Notes: a model not told the origin generated them from the sequence alone. A stretch of 11,654 bases of DNA from Ectocarpus siliculosus (GCA_000310025.1 FN649731.1:1992258-2003911); one strand, 5' to 3'. Shown: positions 1 through 7,792, counted from the stretch's first letter. Numbers and translations: made by a program.

Positions 1-18
1 GGGGGGGGGGGGGGGGGG
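1..18. repeat. G18 homopolymer at the window edge
   Basis: The window opens with eighteen consecutive G residues. It may be a real poly-G/poly-C tract inside the gene's next intron, or an artefact at a contig or gap edge. Nothing upstream can be seen to decide. Confidence 0.9.
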
Positions 19-560
19 CACTCCGGCAGGGAATCTGCGGGGTTTTCGAGAAAAAAAGTTCGAGCGCCCAGTGCACCCGCAACTTATGGGACGAAAAAAC
101 GTTATGTCTTGTGTGGTATTGCAGCCCACAATAGTCAACACTTGACGCCGGAGAAGAACAAAGGGTATGCATTTGGCCCAATTGTTTTGCCTCGAAAGGA
201 CAGGCACACCTCCGTAAAGAAGCAAACAAACCGTGCGGGGAATATCGGTCGATGAACACCGTCCATGAAACACGCTACCTGCGGCTAGGTAGCCCTTCGA
301 AGAGAATATTTCGTGCATACCGTGAGTCGGGAAGCCGCGATTCCCGAAGTCATACGCAGGCGAATGTTTTCGCGTGTACGTGAAGAAACAGGTGCGTCAT
401 GACATGACACACGACGCCCCTATAGAGTCAATGCTGTACAATCGCGGCCGAAAAATAAACTAGGCGTGCTTCTCGTCAAAGGAGTCTGGCAACAAAGAAA
501 GGGTGTCGCGATAGCCCCAAGACGACCCGATTCTCTTATCAAAGAATTCCCCGTACTCAC
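19..560 (-). other. Partial intron downstream of the last visible exon, with two small hairpins
   Basis: This stretch follows the GTGAGT donor at 560-555 and has no convincing exon up to the window edge. It holds two short inverted repeats close together. GCTACCT at 274-280 pairs with AGGTAGC at 287-293, and TCGGGAA at 327-333 pairs with TTCCCGA at 341-347. A CCCCGCAG acceptor-like string (minus strand) lies just inside the G-run, but the few codons after it do not resemble an LRR. It is best read as intron. Confidence 0.55.
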
Positions 561-761
561 GTCGAAGCCGCACCCGCCGAGGTTGAGCGACATCATCTTC
601 GGGGAAGACGACGCGAGCGCGACGAGCGCGTTCTGAACGTGTTCAGTGCCGTCCTCCTTCGTCTTGATCACCTTGGCGAGCTCGTCCCCGTTCACGCTGT
701 TGCCGTAGAAGGCCAAACATTCGAGGAGGCCATTCGACACCGACGCGCTCGACGCCAGAGA
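561..761 (-). CDS. RanGAP-like LRR protein, internal exon (fifth visible)
   Basis: This 201-bp exon encodes 67 residues of the leucine-rich repeat domain. On the minus strand it starts after a pyrimidine-rich tract ending CCCCGCAG (acceptor AG at 763-762). It ends before a GTGAGT donor (560-555), phase 0 at both sides. Two LRR units are readable: one around LLECLAFYGNSVNGDELAKV, the second around KMMSLNLGGCGFD. Between them is a longer charged linker (KTKEDGTEH) that makes the repeat longer than usual. Third codon positions are strongly G/C (59 of 67 codons), which supports real coding. After exon four it continues the RanGAP-type repeat order without a gap: the VDATSVIN helix joins SLASSASVSNGLLECL. 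Downstream exons must exist but lie beyond the window edge. A generic RNI-like LRR protein is the alternative reading. Confidence 0.75.
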
Positions 762-2800
762 CTGCGGGGCCCCCGGCGCAGGGAACGGGGGGGAGGACAA
801 GGACAAGGTAAGGCGCCGATCTGAGCCACCTACCAAACCAGCGTGCGCAAATCGTGCCGGTGAGTGCTCGGAGGACAAAACCTAGGTACGCATACCTGCG
901 GAATTTTGCTCGCACGACAAGAAACACACTCGCATGCAACGATTATATCTCTCTCTATCTCCCTCCCCATCTTGTATACTATTTCCGGTCTTTAACCCCC
1001 CTGTGCGCACATTGCAAAAACGGCCATGTCTGAAGTGAGGGAAGACGGACCCGTGCACCCTTTGCTGTGTGAGCTTCAAGCCACTAGCTTTGGTTAGTCG
1101 CTTTTGCGACATGCGGCACTTGGCAGTGTGCGTCTACCTCGAAGAGAAACAGAGATAATTGACAAATCATTTTTGTCTGGTGGGTCATCGACTCGCTACC
1201 GTGCCATATACTTCTACATGGTACACGGGTCAACGCTAGAGGTGCACCCTCCTCCCTGATCTCACAAATCCGCGGAGCACCACAGCAATTGTGGAAATCT
1301 ACGTGCATTTTCGCGGGGAAGACCGTGCTAGAAAGTAGGATGACACTACTAAGGAAAACCCTCAAATCTCTTGCGACGGTGATACGTCGTGTGTACGGAA
1401 GACACGCCCGGCGGTTGTGCAAGGACCCGATCTCGACCCGAGACAGACGCGTTTTCCTCGTTTGGCATCGACTCGTGGTAGTCCTTGTGTGATTGTTCTC
1501 GTCCCTCCCTCTCGCTGATAATAGATCTACAGCAGTACGTGTTATTCTTCCCGGCTTCACCGCTCGTTTTCAGCAAGGTCTCTCAAGTTTTCCAGCAGCA
1601 CTGGGTTCGGCACGGTGATCCAACGCGATACGATCGCTCTGCCCGGTCAAAAACAATTTTCCCTGGTCTTCTAGGATATGCGAAGTATGCATTGTGTAGG
1701 CAGCACTGTTGGAAGCATTGGCTTGGGTCTAGCATACGGGTTCTTCGGGCTCAAAGAGCGTGCGCTCAGGCTTGTAGAGGTGGATTCGGGATGTCGGAGA
1801 GCGAGTTCAGGTCTACCCCGAGTACAAACAAATGTCCCAATCATCAAATTATATTCGTGGCCTGCACCCGTGCTTTCAGCCGCCCCCACTGCCGGGCAGG
1901 AGGTGGTTGTCTCGATGCACCTTGGGGTTTCAGCTTTGGTGTAAAGCTGCAGTGAAGCAGAAGCGTGGAGTGGAGTGGAAGGAGTGGAGCGGACCGAACG
2001 GGGCGGGTCTGTGCGTCGCAATCTGTGGGGATGGGAAGTGATTCTCCCTGGGCGATAGTTACAGGTCCTGCCGTTCGTCCGTTTAGGTCGATGAGTAACA
2101 ACGCGCCACCCCTTTGAGCATACTCTTTTTTGGACCATTGCGCGCCACCCTGGCTTCATATTTCATCAGTGGGTAAACCAACAGGGAACCCACAATAATT
2201 TGAGTGTGGGTAGGGTCTAAGTTCGTTTCCACTGCCACTTTTCGTGAAAATCGAACGCGCAATTTCTTAACTACAAGTGGCGCGTTCTGTAGCGGCTAGG
2301 AAGAAGCGCGTTTTACGGGTCGACGTTCAGTTTCTTTTCTTACTTCATCGCCACCGTCGAGAATAGACTACCTTATTTTGGGTGTCGTCTAGGATCCGCC
2401 GCAGATATTTACTTCGACCTTCATATTTTTCGGGAAATTGTGCGCTAATTTGTTTCTCAACAACAAATTTCTTACCAAAGAAGCCAGCATGTAGTGCACA
2501 CGTTGTAGCGGTCTAATATGAAACAACAACAAGACACAATACCCCTTCGTGCAGTCAAATGTCATCGACAGCGAGTGGTTGCGCGTGTCTGTCATTCCAT
2601 TCATTTTTTTCTACATGCTGTAAGTCTCTGCACGCATGTACATACGGCCCGTTGTCAGACACGGGCATCTGGACGCATAATCGATTAGTCAGGGTCACGC
2701 AGGCAGGAGGCGAGGAGTTATCCGGAGAGAACATATTCAATTACATAATACAATAATAGTAGCACACAACATACACGTTGCAGCGAACGGATGCCCTTAC
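762..2800 (-). other. 2039-bp phase-0 intron between visible exons four and five
   Basis: The donor is GTAAGG (2800-2795) and the acceptor is GGCCCCGCAG (AG at 763-762). No exon is needed here, because the LRR sequence of the flanking exons joins directly. The intron holds a CT-rich run near 947-968, a GGAGT-rich patch at 1965-1992, a small ACCCACA/TGTGGGT hairpin at 2188-2211 and two GCGCCACCC copies near 2103 and 2141. No transposon, RNA gene or second coding region stands out. Open frames on both strands here are short, with no recognisable motif. Confidence 0.65.
1965..1992. repeat. GGAGT-rich imperfect minisatellite
   Basis: GTGGA/GGAGT units repeat imperfectly (GTGGAGTGGAGTGGAAGGAG and onward), giving a one-strand purine-rich patch inside the 2039-bp intron. 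No function is evident. Confidence 0.7.
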
Positions 2801-3055
2801 GTTGATGACGCTCGTAGCGTCGACCTCCGTGTCCGACAACTGGAAGTCGCTCAGCTTCTCGCATTTCAGGAGCACCTGCGAAACAAAGGAGCGGGACGGC
2901 AGTGTGTACACAAAGCGGTGTCAGCCTGTCGGTCAATATGGTTAGACTAATTAAAAATAGCACCAGACAGAGGGCGCGAGGAGAGATCAAAATTCGATGT
3001 TTCATCGTCATCGGAAGCCGAGAAAACAAACAAACATCACAGAACAAAATGTACA
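2795..3055. repeat. Segment A: exon four plus its upstream intron flank, parent-like copy of a dispersed inverted duplication
   Basis: This segment contains exon four and about 180 bp of the intron that precedes it in transcription. It reappears in reverse orientation at about 3500-3770 with only scattered substitutions: the exon parts differ at 7 of 75 positions, and the intron parts look at least as similar. Homology stops near the ATGTACAT string at 3048-3055. Because intron as well as exon is shared, this is a DNA-level duplication and not retroposition of a spliced message. Confidence 0.85.
2801..2875 (-). CDS. RanGAP-like LRR protein, internal exon (fourth visible; copy A of a triplicated exon)
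   Basis: This 75-bp exon encodes 25 residues, VLLKCEKLSDFQLSDTEVDA then TSVIN, which is one LRR unit (LxxFQLSxTxV). The acceptor is a pyrimidine-rich tract ending TTTCGCAG (AG at 2877-2876). The donor is GTAAGG (2800-2795). Both junctions are phase 0, so the exon links GMKALAN before it to SLASSASV after it in a normal LRR register. Two further copies of the same exon lie in the intron just upstream in transcription order: B at 3691-3765 on the opposite strand and C at 3856-3783 on the same strand. Copy A is the only one that is both in gene orientation and in frame, and its donor is closer to consensus than the GTAATG of B and C. I therefore take A as the working exon. Confidence 0.75.
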
Positions 3056-3690
3056 TTTTATTGTTGTTTTCTTTCGAATTGCTTCATTATTTTCTTCGGT
3101 TTCTAGGAGACACGTTGGGGAGTGAGACACACGGAACGCCCGTCGTCTCGCCAGCCACATTAACTACGAGGCGCGGCGTTGACTCTTGCAAAGCTGTCTC
3201 ACTCCCCGCAAATAATACCAGCCGGGGGACTACGACTGTAAACAAACGTAGGGGTCCCGAAACTGACCAAGCCCCAAATGGTACACACCATTCTATCTAC
3301 AACACCGACATCGAGGTCATTTTCTGGACAACTACGGCAGAAGTCGACGATCATCATGTTTCTTACTGGGATGTTTCTTATGTTGTGGCCAAGATTGATC
3401 TGTGTTTCTTAGGCCTTTTTTCTTTATCTTCCGTAAAAATTTGAGCCTTTCTTTCTCAACAGAAGTTTTCTTGACTGCGGGCCCCATCTGTACAGTCTGT
3501 TCAATGTGTACATGTTTTTCTGTGATGTTTGTTTGTTTTCTCGGCTTCCGATGACGACGAAGCATCAAATTTTGATTTCTCCTCGGGCCCGCCCTCTGTC
3601 TGGTGCTATTTTTAAATAGTCTAACCATATTGACCGACAGGCCGACACCGCTTTGTGTACACACTGCCGTCCCGCTCCTTTGTTTCGCAG

Positions 3691-3765
3691 GTGCTTCTGA
3701 AGTGTGAGAAGCTGAGCGACTTCCAGTTATCGAACACGGAAGTCGACGCTACGAACGTCATCAAC
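3691..3765 (+). pseudogene. Exon-four copy B, intact but antisense to the gene
   Basis: This plus-strand copy of the 75-bp exon keeps an open frame (VLLKCEKLSDFQLSNTEVDA then TNVIN). It is bounded by TTTCGCAG and GTAATG, so both splice signals came along. It differs from copy A at 7 positions, 5 of them synonymous, with D to N and S to N the only residue changes. As it lies opposite to the gene's direction it cannot be spliced into the same transcript as sense sequence. It would instead base-pair with copies A and C in the pre-mRNA. There is no sign of a plus-strand gene around it. Confidence 0.8.
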
Positions 3766-3782
3766 GTAATGGCTGCCATTAC

Positions 3783-3856
3783 GTTGATGACGTTCGTAGC
3801 GTCGACCTCGTGTTGGACAACTGGAAGTCGATCAGCTTGTCGCACTTCAGAAGCAC
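3783..3856 (-). pseudogene. Exon-four copy C, same orientation as the gene, frameshifted by 1 nt
   Basis: This is a 74-bp version of exon four in gene orientation with the TTTCGCAG acceptor and a GTAATG donor. A single base is missing in the TCGACCTC-GTGTTGGAC stretch compared with A and B. The frame VLLKCDKLIDFQLSNT is then lost. If spliced in, it would shift the reading frame, so it is a decayed exon or a potential poison exon. It also carries E to D and S to I changes that the other copies lack. Confidence 0.8.
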
Positions 3857-4163
3857 CTGCGAAACAAAGGAGCGGGACGGCATCGGAAGCCGAGAAAACA
3901 AACAAACATCACAGAAAAAAATGAACCAGGTACATATTGTATAGGCTGTACAGATGGGGCCCGCAGTTATGAAAGCTTCTGTTGAGGAAGAAAGGCTCAA
4001 ATTGGTACGGAAGATAAGAAAAAGGCCTAAGAAAGAAACACAGAACAATCTTGGCCACAACATGAGAAACATCCCAACAAGAAACAAACATGATCGTGCG
4101 ATACCCCAAGACAAAAGAAACAAGGGGTAGAAGCTGGGGTAGCGTATCCAAAGAAACGTCCCA

Positions 4164-4190
4164 CTGCTGCTGCTGCTGCTGCTGCTGCTG
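4164..4190. repeat. (CTG)9 trinucleotide microsatellite
   Basis: Nine uninterrupted CTG units lie in the 2840-bp intron, read as CAG on the transcribed strand. No open frame of the gene runs through it. Confidence 0.95.
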
Positions 4191-4348
4191 CCATGCTCCC
4201 GCCCCCTACCTAGCTCATGTCATGTAATTTTTTGGTAGGGGCAGAGAGTGGTTATTTTCGCGGCGCCCCCCGCGCCCCAGCGCCGCCGCGGGCTGCGCAG
4301 TACCTACTGCTTCTAAACTTGTGTACTCACACAACTCCCAATGTTCGC

Positions 4349-4384
4349 CACACCAAGCTGTCGGTTTAATGAAGGCTTGGTGTG
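4349..4384. repeat. 10-bp stem hairpin
   Basis: CACACCAAGC at 4349-4358 is exactly complementary to GCTTGGTGTG at 4375-4384, with a 16-nt loop. It is not followed by a T-run and does not look like a tRNA or a terminator. It is a short intronic inverted repeat of unknown meaning. Confidence 0.75.
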
Positions 4385-4400
4385 TTATTGCTTTCTTCGC

Positions 4401-4637
4401 CATCAGAAATAAATATTAAAATATGAGAATCAGCAAGGAGGATGCGACATCCCGAAGGAATACAGTACGGGCCTGGAGATAAGAAACGTCAAAATGGGGT
4501 CGAGGCTCAATCCCTTGTTTTGGGTCGAAGGACCAGCCGAAGTCGTCCATTTTCTTAAAAGGCATTTCTTATTTCATATTATTTGGACTGTCGCATCCTC
4601 TTGATTATGTTATTTCTTACTTTCTTATTTCTGGCTT
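4401..4637. repeat. Inverted repeat with exact 12-bp core overlapping the left end of a larger foldback element
   Basis: GAGGATGCGACA at 4438-4449 is matched exactly by TGTCGCATCCTC at 4589-4600. Similarity continues outward through AT-rich sequence (CAGAAATAA at about 4405 against TTATTTCTGG at about 4625). The left terminus of the 4470-5276 element lies between the two arms, so the structures are interleaved. Confidence 0.65.
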
Positions 4638-5276
4638 GTGTCTTATGTATTGGGGGTATCGCATGATCACGTTTGTTTGTTTCTTGTTGGGGCGTTTCTT
4701 TTGTTGTGGCCGAGATCGAGCTGTGTTTCTTAGTCCTTTTTTCTTATTTTTCGTGAAAAGTTTAGCCTTGAGAAGGTGTTCTTTGGCTAGTTGTCTTTTT
4801 TTGAGAAGGAAAAAAGAAAAAGAGCCTGTTACCCGCAGGGGAGATGTCCCTATATGCTGTCTGGGAAATCGTAGACATACAGGTACTTTCTGACGCTATG
4901 AATCCATTGATGATTGCTAATCTGTCTCAGACTCTTTTCTATGATAAAGATGGTTTCGTTGTGTCATATTAAGAAAAAAAAAAAAAAAAGACAGCCAGCC
5001 CCAAAAAAGAACCGTAAAAATGGCCACTTGTTAAAAGCTGTCTTTTTTTTGGGCTGTCCCTTTTCTCAAAAAGAGACGACCCAAAAAAAGATCTGGAAAA
5101 ACGACAACCCACTTCTTAAGAAATGGCCTTAGTATTTCTTAACGGATTTTTTCTTAATTGCGAGCCCTATCTGTAAGAAATTCGTTTTAAGAATATTGGC
5201 CGACTTCGGCTGGTCCTTCTGCCCGGAATAAGAAATTGAGGTTCGACCCGATAGTGACGTTTCTTATCTCCGGGCC
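4470..5276. mobile_element. 807-bp foldback element with about 100-bp terminal inverted repeats, non-coding
   Basis: The left end GGCCTGGAGATAAGAAACGT is mirrored at the right by the complement of GGCCCGGAGATAAGAAACGT. Matching continues inward for about 100 bp through blocks such as GAAGGACCAGCCGAAGTCG, with substitutions. The interior carries one copy of the TTTCTTA-rich repeat shared with the neighbouring palindrome, and a second stem (AAAAAAAAGACAG at 4982-4994 with CTGTCTTTTTTTT at 5038-5050). No transposase-like frame exists. I find no clear target-site duplication, so the boundaries and the transposon class stay uncertain. Confidence 0.6.
4635..4790. repeat. Copy of the TTTCTTA-rich dispersed repeat
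   Basis: The stretch from GGGGTATCGCATGATCACGT through TTTCTTGTTGGGGCG, TGTTGTGGCC and TGTGTTTCTTAG matches the outer parts of both palindrome arms: about 3343-3455 on the same strand, and about 3950-4115 reversed. There are therefore at least three diverged copies within 1.5 kb. It is non-coding. Confidence 0.75.
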
Positions 5277-5715
5277 GCATCTATCTGTAGTATGCTCTCT
5301 GTATGCCCCACGAGCAAACTACAGCGTATCTACGTGAAGCACCCACAAATTCACACCAAGCACGCCTCCTAATGTGTCTTCTTCCAGCAAGAAAATACGT
5401 TTTCCAAACCGAAGGTGTCAACTACCACCCGTCTTCGGCAGGTATCGATCGGTGAATCCTGAATCGTCATTCGACACTGCTGCTGCAGACCTACATGTAA
5501 ACTAACGCTGTGATGACTTCGACAGAATTCGTTGGGGGCTGTCTCGAAGACACAACAAAAGTAGTCGACAGCCGAGGCCCTGGTGCAAGTCGGCAATCTC
5601 TCACGCACAAAGAGGCACTACATACAGCAGTGTACAGTAGTTACAGTAGCATCGGTTACAGCAGCAAGAGGCGAAGCAGGGATATAGTAGTCTAGATGCA
5701 CATTGCTCGACTCAC

Positions 5716-5799
5716 GTTTGCTAGGGCTTTCATGCCCTCTTCTCCACCCATGCACCCTCCGAAGTGCAGGGTCTGCACGAGCCCCGGGTTGATCATGCT
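5716..5799 (-). CDS. RanGAP-like LRR protein, internal exon (third visible)
   Basis: This 84-bp exon encodes 28 residues, SMINPGLVQTLHFGGCMGGE then EGMKALAN: one LRR unit with the LxTLHFGGC strand and a following helix. The acceptor is TTCAG (AG at 5801-5800), the only AG for some distance upstream, preceded by a CTATCTCAAC branch-like string. The donor is GTGAGT (5715-5710). Both junctions are phase 0. It follows exon two directly in LRR register (SGPSMIQLT then SMINPGLVQTLHF). The spacing between successive beta strands is close to that seen in plant RanGAPs, so no exon appears to be missing in the 4-kb intron before it. Its shortness makes this the least independent of the exon calls; it rests on joining and LRR periodicity. 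Confidence 0.72.
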
Positions 5800-6080
5800 C
5801 TGAACAGCCATAGTGTAGCGTTGAGATAGCAAGGATTCGGTTGCGGGACAGACGATAATGAGCGGAAAGTTATACCAGTACTACTTGTGGGTTATTTGAA
5901 CACTGAGAGGGGACGGACCGGTCGAACTGGATTGCGACGTGGCGACTTTGAGATGAACAAAGGCGTCAGTGAACAATCGGCAGCGTTTTGGCGTGCATGA
6001 TGTGGTGATCGGGGCATTGTTGGTGGTCTAAGTCGGTCAAACTGGAGGAGACACATGTAGTAGACTTACCGTAGGTTGCG

Positions 6081-6278
6081 TAAGATACCACACTCCCTGC
6101 TGGGCCGATTTTCAAAGCTCGATTTCTCCACGGGGCGAAGAGGATACCACTCTCAAATGATGCGTTTTGGGGAATCTCTCGACAAGATGGTTCCAACGCC
6201 ATGGTTTTCGGCCCCATCGCTGTCTGCTGCCGAGTATTCGAGCTTTGAGAATCGGTCCAGAGGGGGTGTGGTACATAC
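6081..6278. repeat. About 200-bp foldback (MITE-like) with about 42-bp imperfect inverted arms
   Basis: The left arm 6081-6122 (ending GATTTTCAAAGCTCGA) is the imperfect reverse complement of the right arm 6238-6278 (starting TCGAGCTTTGAGAATCGG). The core TCGAGCTTTGA-AATCGG-CCAG and TGTGGTA are conserved. A related GGATACCACTCTC string lies inside near 6150. No target-site duplication is evident, so it may be a MITE remnant or a local inverted duplication. Confidence 0.6.
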
Positions 6279-6560
6279 GTTTGTAGCCTTTTACACAAAT
6301 GGATGAACACGATGGGGGTGGAGATAAGGGGGGGGCCGTGGATAAAAAATGAAAAAGTTGCCTAGACTACAAGTAGTACAATTAATTGTACAAATACATA
6401 GAGTACGGCCTGATGGCCTGATGGACGCAAATGAACGTATGTCATCATCGAGGGGCTGGGACGTAGGGCTTGACGGGGGGAACGCTTCGCGGTTGGGAGG
6501 ATCTACTATAATAGACTATAACACTTGTGGTCTACGCTTGCTTGGACATTGTGCCATAGA

Positions 6561-6580
6561 CTATCTATCTATCTATCTAT
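6561..6580. repeat. (CTAT)5 microsatellite
   Basis: Five perfect CTAT units lie in the intron. Confidence 0.95.
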
Positions 6581-6900
6581 TTGATTGGAGACAATGTGAC
6601 CGTTGCAAAATGAAGCGAAACTTGGTAGCGCGGTCGCAACACGGGAAAACCACACCCCGTACATGCGTACGTTGGGTTTGGCTCGTCGAAAAAATGGCTC
6701 GGGTTCAAGATAGTTCAAGATATGTTGGGCGTGAGCAAGCAGCAGTGGCGACAGGAAAATAATGTCGTCCGTTCTGCCCCAGGCACGTTAATTTGGCACT
6801 TTTGGTGAAATACAGCAAGCAGTAAGTAAGTGTGGAAATTCAGGCAAAAAAAACAAGAAGTTGTAGGAACGTAAGAACTTGGCCATAAGATTGTGTGGTC

Positions 6901-7016
6901 TTATCTCGAATGGGTAGTCTTATTGCGAAGGTGTACAGATTCTGGTAAAAGTCAATCGACGGATACCCTGCGAATCGGGTCCTCCTTAACACTTATTATC
7001 TCGAATGGGTAGTCTT
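6901..7016. repeat. Pair of 21-bp direct repeats, 95 bp apart
   Basis: The string containing TATCTCGAATGGGTAGTCT occurs at 6901-6921 and again, unchanged, at 6996-7016. The second copy lies 19 bp left of the 7036-7792 element, just outside its 9-bp direct repeat. No role is evident. Confidence 0.85.
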
Positions 7017-7026
7017 TCTGTGTTTG

Positions 7027-7035
7027 TATTTTTTA
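7027..7035. repeat. Left 9-bp target-site duplication (TATTTTTTA)
   Basis: This 9-bp string directly abuts the GGGCAGTGGC terminus and is repeated exactly at 7793-7801. The AT-rich content lowers its uniqueness, but its placement at both element ends is exact. Confidence 0.78.
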
Positions 7036-7792
7036 GGGCAGTGGCCAAAATCGGGTACACCCGGTCCAAACACGGCCATAGTCGGGTACCCCTACAAGAT
7101 GCTGCTGGGAGCGACCGTATGCCACCATCTGATTGGCCGACGCCCGCCCCTATACCCGACCTTGACCGCCTTTCCAACGGGAGGTACCCGGTTTTTCTTT
7201 CCCCAACCCGAAAATGGCTGGGCTGTTCGACCAAAACCCATGCACACAACCAACCACGGGTCGGACGCACACCGGACCGCTGGCCCTCGTTTGTCGCCAA
7301 TAGTGAGAAAGTAGCGGGAGGGAAAGAAATATGCCTATTCTTGAGATGAGTCCCGTGTGTGTCGCATCTCGTGAGGGCGTGAGGGAGGTATTCATCCAGC
7401 TCTTTCTTCTTCTCGATCATTTGCACAGACCGCCAGCCGTTTCCCCCAAGGGAGACTTCCACCGCCGGCGGGGGGTCTGCCTCCGCCCGCCGGGCCGTCA
7501 GAAGGTCCGAATTCGAGGGCCAGTGGTGTGCGTCCGACCCGTGGTTGTGTGCATGGGTTTTGGTCGAACAGCCCAGCCATTTTCGGGTTGGTTGGGGAAA
7601 GAAAAACCGGGTACTCCTCCGGGGGGTGAGTAGCCAAGATCGGGTGCACCCGGTAGAAAGGCGGTCAAGGTCGGGTAGGGGCGGGCGTCGGCCAATCAGA
7701 TGGTGGCATGTGGTCGCTCCCAGCAGCATCTTGTAGGGATACCGGATTATGGCCGTGTTTGGACCGGGTGTACCCGATTTTTGCCACTGCTC
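7036..7792. mobile_element. 757-bp non-autonomous DNA transposon with long terminal inverted repeats (Mutator-like candidate)
   Basis: The ends read GGGCAGTGGCC on the left and the complement of GAGCAGTGGCA on the right. The inverted arms run inward to about 7289 and back from about 7514, so each is about 255-280 bp. Conserved blocks include AAATCGGGTACACCCGGTCC, ACAAGATGCTGCTGGGAGCG and CTGATTGGCCGACGCCCGCC. The element is flanked by the identical 9-bp string TATTTTTTA at 7027-7035 and 7793-7801. A 9-bp duplication with long arms is typical of Mutator-like elements. Some arm differences are small indels and duplications, so insertion is not very recent. The 224-bp interior is unique and no transposase is encoded. 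Open frames here exist on both strands because the sequence is palindromic and GC-rich. Confidence 0.82.

Larger units (their letters stand above)
3345..4110. repeat. Large imperfect palindrome centred at 3774 containing exon copies B and C
   Basis: The axis lies in AATGGC-T-GCCATT at 3768-3780. To the left are exon copy B, its intron flank and a TTTCTTA-rich repeat. To the right the same blocks run in reverse: exon copy C, the flank, then the repeat, ending near AACATGATCG at about 4089. The right arm lacks roughly 113 bp present in the left arm (about 3553-3665), so the arms differ in length. Arms also differ by scattered substitutions and small indels, so this is a diverged natural palindrome and not a simple sequencing inversion. 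Confidence 0.85.
2876..5715 (-). other. 2840-bp phase-0 intron packed with nested inverted repeats
   Basis: The donor is GTGAGT (5715-5710) and the acceptor is TTTCGCAG (AG at 2877-2876). The flanking exons join in frame as GMKALAN then VLLKCEK. The intron holds duplicated exon-plus-intron segments, a palindrome of several hundred bases, further copies of a TTTCTTA-rich repeat, an element with inverted termini and a (CTG)9 tract; each is entered separately. The rest is AT-rich, with long A and T runs near 4974-4989 and 5041-5050. No second gene is supported. Confidence 0.7.

Noticed and set aside
19-40. Acceptor-like CCCCGCAG next to the window edge as the start of a sixth exon
   Set aside because: The few codons before the C-run (IPCRSAPP) do not resemble an LRR, and the homopolymer prevents judging it.
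1678-1944. 88-codon plus-strand frame with a glycine-rich hydrophobic stretch (VGSTVGSIGLGLAYGFFGLK)
   Set aside because: It might suggest a membrane segment, but it is short and lies within an intron opposite to the gene. No splice partners and no family match.
2902-3444. 180-codon open frame on the plus strand
   Set aside because: It starts within the duplicated exon-flank segment and ends in the dispersed repeat. Its first part (MCTQSGVSLSVNMVRLIKNS) recurs on the other strand only because the DNA is inverted there. No domain, and no plus-strand gene context.
4982-5058. T-run after a stem as a transcription terminator
   Set aside because: The A and T runs are the two arms of an inverted repeat inside an element in an intron. 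Bacterial-type termination does not apply here.
6072-6200. Minus-strand stretch ending in a good GGTAAGT donor near 6070
   Set aside because: The donor lies in the arm of the small foldback. The frames before it are broken or have no LRR pattern, and no exon is missing between visible exons two and three.
6349-6762. 137-codon open frame on the plus strand
   Set aside because: It includes the (CTAT)5 microsatellite, has no recognisable motif and lies within an intron of the minus-strand gene.
6986-7729. 247-codon open frame on the minus strand
   Set aside because: It runs through the inverted-repeat element, whose GC-rich arms are open in several frames on both strands. The two ends of the frame are translations of complementary arms. 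No transposase motif is seen.
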